32,519 nucleotides of DNA from Lachnospiraceae bacterium. Its GTDB lineage: Bacteria > Bacillota > Clostridia > Lachnospirales > Lachnospiraceae. How positions within the stretch are numbered: the stretch's first letter is position 1; every line of letters begins with the position of its first letter. The position numbers and the translations under genes were made by a program. The notes beneath the pieces were generated by a model, which worked only from the letters and a program-made list of their open reading frames with translations, was not told the origin of the DNA and did no database searches. Below, piece by piece: positions 27,883 through 32,519 of this stretch. The stretch covers positions 1 to 32,519 of the forward strand of contig JAJQGF010000010.1 of the NCBI GenBank assembly GCA_021200695.1, given 5' to 3'.

Positions 27883-28719
27883 TTAAAAGCTGAGCGCTGC
27901 GCTGAACATATAGTCAACGCATGCATATAAAATTACAATAAGAACCGCCGTAAGAATTCCCAACTGATAAAAGGTTATGCTTCTGTCAAGCTTTCCCTTT
28001 TTCTTTTCCATTACTGAGCCCTCCATATCCTTTATCTGTTCGGAAATGTCCCCCAAAAGCTCTACTGCCTGTCCTGACTCTAATGCCTGAAGAACTGTTA
28101 TACAAAGAGAATCAATATAACGATTATCAAACTTTGACTGAAAATCCTCCAATGCTTTAAAAATATCGGACTTAACCACCAGGTCCGAGGCAAGCTCAAG
28201 CAACGCACTCCTGAGTCTTTTCTCCCTTACGCCTCCGTAGCATTCAAGAAGGGCATTCGACATATTTATTCCCGCTCGTATCTGCATTGCCAATGATGAA
28301 TATACCAGCTTTATATCAGCAAGCATTTTTTCATTATCAACTTTGTTGAGATATGCCAGTAAAAGCATGGGCATAAGCCACATAAGCGCAGAAAATGCAA
28401 TTCCGCAGACTGTTGAAAAAGCGCTTCCCGCAAAAAAGCCTGTCAAGGCACACAATACCCCTGCCGCAAGATATTTCCCCGGGCTTATGCCCCTGCCAAA
28501 ATGAAATGCCGCACCGGTTCTTTTCAACATTCCTTCAGTTTCAAGGTACCATCCCGTCCTCCTTCCCTTTCGACTTATCAAGCCTGATATTTCCCGACAT
28601 GCCGACAATATTAATTTGTCTGTTCTTTTAAAAAGCAATATTAGGACTGCAAGAAATACAAGCGCTGCGCATACTGCTCTCAGTACGGCTGTAGCTGTAA
28701 AAAGCTTATCTGTTGTCAT
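27883..28719 (-). CDS. tadC: TadC-like type II secretion F family protein
   Basis: T2SSF region ...LAYLNKVDNEKMLADIKLVYSSLAMQIRAGINMSNALLECYGGVREKRLRSALLELASDLV...; follows tadB. Start trimmed to MTTDKLF from 28740. Confidence 0.85.
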   Translation of the reverse strand: MTTDKLFTATAVLRAVCAALVFLAVLILLFKRTDKLILSACREISGLISRKGRRTGWYLETEGMLKRTGAAFHFGRGISPGKYLAAGVLCALTGFFAGSAFSTVCGIAFSALMWLMPMLLLAYLNKVDNEKMLADIKLVYSSLAMQIRAGINMSNALLECYGGVREKRLRSALLELASDLVVKSDIFKALEDFQSKFDNRYIDSLCITVLQALESGQAVELLGDISEQIKDMEGSVMEKKKGKLDRSITFYQLGILTAVLIVILYACVDYMFSAALSF

Positions 28720-28765
28720 TTTCCCTCCAATTTTATACAATTCCGCCGTCTATACAACGCCATAA

Positions 28766-29704
28766 TCAGTTTTCACATATCTGCCTCAAAAAAAGACAGA
28801 CTATCACCGCGGTTATTGCAACCGCAGTTCTTCCGAAAAAAGAATAAATCAGTATATCCCACACGGATTTTTTAATCAGTCCATCCACTACTGCAAGTGA
28901 CAGCGCCGACATTATCAGAAGCAGCGTCATATTGATGGCAGCCTCTCTCAGCATACTTTTTTTCTCCTGAGAGGTTTTTAAATAATCTCTCATGCTTCTT
29001 CTGCTTTCCGATACCAACATTGAGAAATCCGCACAATATCTGACATTAATTTCCATGCTTCTTATAATCTCCTTAAACTGAGGATGTTCAATTTTTTCTG
29101 CCATTGACAAAAGCGCGGCTCCTATGTCGCCGGTGGTACGTGCCTCATAGCTGCATTCCTCCAGCGCACTTTTCATGGGCTCCTCCACATATCTGCCAAT
29201 CTGTCCGAGTATTCCCGATATCTCACCCGAGGTAATACTATAGCTTCCCAGAAAATCAAGAAATTTCAGAAGATTATCATTAACTGAATTCATATTTCTC
29301 ATTCTTTTAACCTTAAAAATCACTGTTTCCGAAGCAAGCCCGAGCCCCACTCCCGCAAATGCCGCCGCAATTCCAAACAGCTTACACAATATCAGAAATG
29401 CAGCCGAAAAAAATGCTATATTCAGCGCTATAAAGACCTCAGCTGTGACATACGGAAAGGCCCTTCTGAAGCCGCTGTAGCACAGCATCTTCTCAAGCCC
29501 TGTCCACCACAGCTTATCATTGTCAGACATTTGAAGTCTCTGTCTGCTCATTTTAATTCTTTTCTCGGCGGTTTCACGCACACTATCCCTTGTACTAAGC
29601 AGAAGCCTCCTTATCATCCTTGTCCTCTTCATACCTGAAAACCACATGAAAAAGCCCAAAAACAATAAAACAAATATTAAAATATTTTTAAAAGATACGC
29701 TCAA
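28766..29704 (-). CDS. tadB: TadB-like type II secretion F family protein
   Basis: Membrane protein with T2SSF-type segment; follows tadA. In-frame TTG at 29704 is preceded by AGGAG with 7-nt spacing and is preferred over the ORF-track ATG at 29728. Confidence 0.83.
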   Translation of the reverse strand: MSVSFKNILIFVLLFLGFFMWFSGMKRTRMIRRLLLSTRDSVRETAEKRIKMSRQRLQMSDNDKLWWTGLEKMLCYSGFRRAFPYVTAEVFIALNIAFFSAAFLILCKLFGIAAAFAGVGLGLASETVIFKVKRMRNMNSVNDNLLKFLDFLGSYSITSGEISGILGQIGRYVEEPMKSALEECSYEARTTGDIGAALLSMAEKIEHPQFKEIIRSMEINVRYCADFSMLVSESRRSMRDYLKTSQEKKSMLREAAINMTLLLIMSALSLAVVDGLIKKSVWDILIYSFFGRTAVAITAVIVCLFLRQICEN

Positions 29705-30827
29705 GCTTAAGCTCCTTTCTGATATCATCCCAACCGCTGCAGTTAAATATTTCTTTAACCTTAAAATTTTCCATAAATACCAAGGTCTTAAAGCAATCCA
29801 TCATTTTCATAAGCTCATCACGCGAATACCTGCTGTCGTACATGGCATAATCCACAAGCTTATAAACTGATTTGTCCGCAGACGGCGCATGAATGGTAGC
29901 CGCACATATCTGTCCGGTATATGCTGCATTAAGCAGATACAGCGCTTCATCTCCCTTTACCTCTCCGATAATAAAATAATCCACATCCATTGTAAGTCCA
30001 GCTATGCTTATGTCCTTTAAGTCATAGCTGACCGCGCTCTCCGAGGTTTTAGGCAGGGAGTGCAGAAACATCATGTCAGGGTGATATCTGGTGGTCAGCT
30101 CGTCCGCCTGCTGCGCGACAAGAACTGCACAGTTGTCCGGAATTGTCTCCTTAAGAGCGTTTAGAAGTGTTGTTTTTCCTGATGAATTGCCCCCGCTTAT
30201 CAGCATAGAGCCTTGCCTGAGCCTGCCAATGAGAAGCTCCGCCGTCTCCTGCTTCAGCATATTTTTTGTTATAAGCTCTTTAACTACGGGAAATTTCTTC
30301 GGGACCTTTCGTATACACAGATAAGGCTGGTTAAAGGTATTCACAATAGGCATAGAAATCGTAAATCTGAGAATAAAATCCGGATGACTCTCCGTATCAG
30401 TAAATCTTTGAATTGCGTTAAGATTTGAAATATTAACCTGATTCTTTGTTGCAATGTAATCTATAAATTGTCTGTATTCCTTTTCAGACGAAAATGAAAT
30501 ATCCGAATCCAGTCTGGCGCCGTTTTTCTTAATTCTTATACAGTCAAAGCCGACGACCCTGATATCAGAAACCTCTTCATCGTCAATAAGCGGGGAAAGC
30601 CTTGAATATCCAAAAATATACTGTTGAAAGGAGTCTATAATCTCCCTGAGCATGTACTCCTCCGCAATATACCTTGAACGCATATGGCTCTCTGCCTCTT
30701 TCAGGAAATCGTCCTTTGAGATAATTCCCTTTTTCATCTGCAGGAGCGAGTTCTGCTTTGTCGTGATATAATCCTTAACAAGACTTTGCAGTCCCTCGTC
30801 CGCGGATTGTATTTTCTGTAATGTCAA
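29688..30827 (-). CDS. tadA: TadA-like secretion ATPase (CpaF family)
   Basis: Walker A SGGNSSGKTTLLNAL; conserved YDLKDISIAGLTMDVDYFIIGEVKGDEALYLLNAAYTGQICAATIHAPSADK; TTG start. Confidence 0.92.
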   Translation of the reverse strand: MTLQKIQSADEGLQSLVKDYITTKQNSLLQMKKGIISKDDFLKEAESHMRSRYIAEEYMLREIIDSFQQYIFGYSRLSPLIDDEEVSDIRVVGFDCIRIKKNGARLDSDISFSSEKEYRQFIDYIATKNQVNISNLNAIQRFTDTESHPDFILRFTISMPIVNTFNQPYLCIRKVPKKFPVVKELITKNMLKQETAELLIGRLRQGSMLISGGNSSGKTTLLNALKETIPDNCAVLVAQQADELTTRYHPDMMFLHSLPKTSESAVSYDLKDISIAGLTMDVDYFIIGEVKGDEALYLLNAAYTGQICAATIHAPSADKSVYKLVDYAMYDSRYSRDELMKMMDCFKTLVFMENFKVKEIFNCSGWDDIRKELKLERIF

Positions 30828-30974
30828 TTATTCATCATCATCCCTCCTCGTCAATAATTCCCTGAATGCGCGCACATATAAAGGGTACAAAAAAGACCTG
30901 AAAATAAAAATCATGATTTCTTAGCTGAGACAGCCGGACATTTCAGACACCCATTGATATATTGGGTAATTGTC

Positions 30975-31003
30975 AGTCTACACTGAAATAATCCGTCTGT
31001 CAA
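30975..31003 (-). promoter_or_regulatory. Putative promoter of the tad operon
   Basis: Minus strand TTGACA (31003-30998), 17-nt spacer, TAGACT (30980-30975). Confidence 0.6.
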
Positions 31004-31056
31004 GCAGATTTTTATTTTCAAAGCCTTTATTTTTTTAATGCTTTATTTTTCCTGCC

Positions 31057-32478
31057 TCAGAAGCTTCTGCCGTTCTCCTCCTGTTTCCTCAAAAGCTCAT
31101 CAAACTCACTGATTGGCATCGGCTTATAAAACATAAAGCCCTGTGCGTTAAGACAGCCACAGCTTATAAGGAAATCCCTCTGCGTCTCATTTTCCACGCC
31201 CTCGACAATCATTTTCATGTTTAATGCCTGAAGCATTTTTATAGTGTACTCAAGAATAATCTTGCTCTTGTCATCCTCAATGTCAATAATAAATCCCCTG
31301 TCTATCTTTACCTCATCCACAGGCTGGGTCTTAAGCATATTCATTGTTGAATAGCCTGTTCCAAAATCATCCATAGAAACGACAAAGCCCTGAGCCTTAA
31401 GCAGCTTCATTCGGTAATACATTCCCTCCTCGTCCGTAAGGAATGCGCTTTCCGTAAGCTCAAGAGGCGTATAGCTTGCAGGCACCTCATACTTGTTTTT
31501 CAAATTAAAAAACGTATCACAAAGGTTCTTATCATAAACATGAATTCTTGAAATATTTATTGAAATTGGAACAGCGTCCCTTTTAGCCTTAAGAAGACTG
31601 CTCAGATATTGATATACCTGCTCCCACACGGCTTCGTCAACGTTTATTACAAAACCATTCTTTTCAAGTACCGGAATAAACTCTCCGGGATTTATTATTC
31701 CCTTCTCCGGATGCAGCCAGCGCACCAGAGCCTCTCCTCCGATAATTCTGCCCGTAAGCATATTTACCTTGGGCTGTATGTAAGGAACAAGCTCTCCCTT
31801 CTCAAGGGCGGCAACAATGCTGTTCTCCACCTGTCTTTCCTTCATAAGCTGTGTGCGCATCTTTGAATCGAAAAATTTATAATCCGCATAGAACTTTCCC
31901 TTGATAGTATTCATTGCCATTGTGGCACAGTCCTTCAGATAGCTGACAGCAGGCTGCTTCTCCGTGGAGGCACAAATGCCAAAGGATGGCAGCACCTTGT
32001 ACGCAAAAGGCAGCTCCTGTATTTGCCTCTTAATGTCAACCGCAATATCAGCGACCTCCTGCTCTGTACTATAAGCCGTAAACAGGCAGAAGTTGTCAGC
32101 GCGCATATGAGATACACAGGTCTTCTCCCTGGTCTTTGAATACTCTCTGAAGCAGTCGGCTATATGCTTTAAAAGACGGTCTCCCTCGCTTCTTCCGCAA
32201 AATTCGTTCACGGCCTTAAACTGTGTAATATCCATGACAATCAAAGCAAATTTATCATCAGGATTTTCCTTTACCATCTCGCCTGCAAGATAAAAAAACA
32301 TTTTGAGCGTCGGTAATCCTGTCAGGTTGTTGTAATTCTCTGCTGCATTTATGTCCGATATTTTATTTTTTGAGTAGAGATATAACTCCTGCTTACCCTC
32401 GTCTGTTGACTGTGGTGATTCATACAAAATCTTTTCATTGCCGTCATTCTTATTATCATTCATAAATAACCCCACCAT
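31057..32478 (-). CDS. GGDEF-EAL protein; degenerate GGDEF, apparently intact EAL phosphodiesterase
   Basis: GGDEF-type fold NLTGLPTLKMFFYLAG...MDITQFKAVNEFCGRSEGDRLL but MRADNF at the signature position; EAL with GGEALVRW, SINISRIH, LELTESAF, DDFGTGYSTM, EVKIDRGF, VEGVEN. Confidence 0.93.
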   Translation of the reverse strand: MVGLFMNDNKNDGNEKILYESPQSTDEGKQELYLYSKNKISDINAAENYNNLTGLPTLKMFFYLAGEMVKENPDDKFALIVMDITQFKAVNEFCGRSEGDRLLKHIADCFREYSKTREKTCVSHMRADNFCLFTAYSTEQEVADIAVDIKRQIQELPFAYKVLPSFGICASTEKQPAVSYLKDCATMAMNTIKGKFYADYKFFDSKMRTQLMKERQVENSIVAALEKGELVPYIQPKVNMLTGRIIGGEALVRWLHPEKGIINPGEFIPVLEKNGFVINVDEAVWEQVYQYLSSLLKAKRDAVPISINISRIHVYDKNLCDTFFNLKNKYEVPASYTPLELTESAFLTDEEGMYYRMKLLKAQGFVVSMDDFGTGYSTMNMLKTQPVDEVKIDRGFIIDIEDDKSKIILEYTIKMLQALNMKMIVEGVENETQRDFLISCGCLNAQGFMFYKPMPISEFDELLRKQEENGRSF

Positions 32479-32519
32479 GAATAATGATTTTCACTTATCC
32501 CTAATTACCATACCAATAT

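Noticed and set aside
30842-31056. c-di-GMP riboswitch upstream of tadA
   Set aside because: Looked for because of the adjacent EAL gene and the pilus operon; no GEMM-I or GEMM-II consensus elements recognised.
1-32519. CRISPR arrays, transposons, integrases, phage genes, tRNA or rRNA genes
   Set aside because: No direct-repeat arrays, transposase or recombinase motifs, or tRNA/rRNA-like sequences were recognised.

Overview
The window looks like chromosomal DNA from a low-to-mid GC Firmicute, probably Lachnospiraceae-like (inferred from gene content only). Nearly every gene is on the minus strand. From low to high coordinate it contains: (1) aspS-gatC-gatA-gatB behind a clear T-box leader with promoter, T-box motif and intrinsic terminator; (2) three large polytopic membrane proteins around dapF-dapL; (3) glnA followed by an ANTAR-domain regulator whose receiver appears degenerate, with a compact glnA 5'UTR that can be drawn as an H-type pseudoknot; (4) one plus-strand FMN-binding-like protein; (5) nadE, hslO, a methyltransferase, a COG2426-like membrane protein, a hisC whose 5' end reads as frameshifted, and a family 2 glycosyltransferase; (6) a Gram-positive Tad/Flp (type IVc pilus) locus at about 20.7-30.8 kb: tadA, tadB, tadC, Flp-like pilin, two TadE/DUF4320-like pseudopilins, a CpaB/RcpC-like SAF protein, a 1485-aa secreted modular glycine-rich protein and a CpaA/TadV-like prepilin peptidase; and (7) a GGDEF-EAL protein with a degenerate GGDEF and an apparently intact EAL. 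The best candidates for undescribed biology are the glnA leader pseudoknot and the giant modular protein translationally overlapped with cpaB inside the tad operon. All family calls come from reading motifs; no database search was run.
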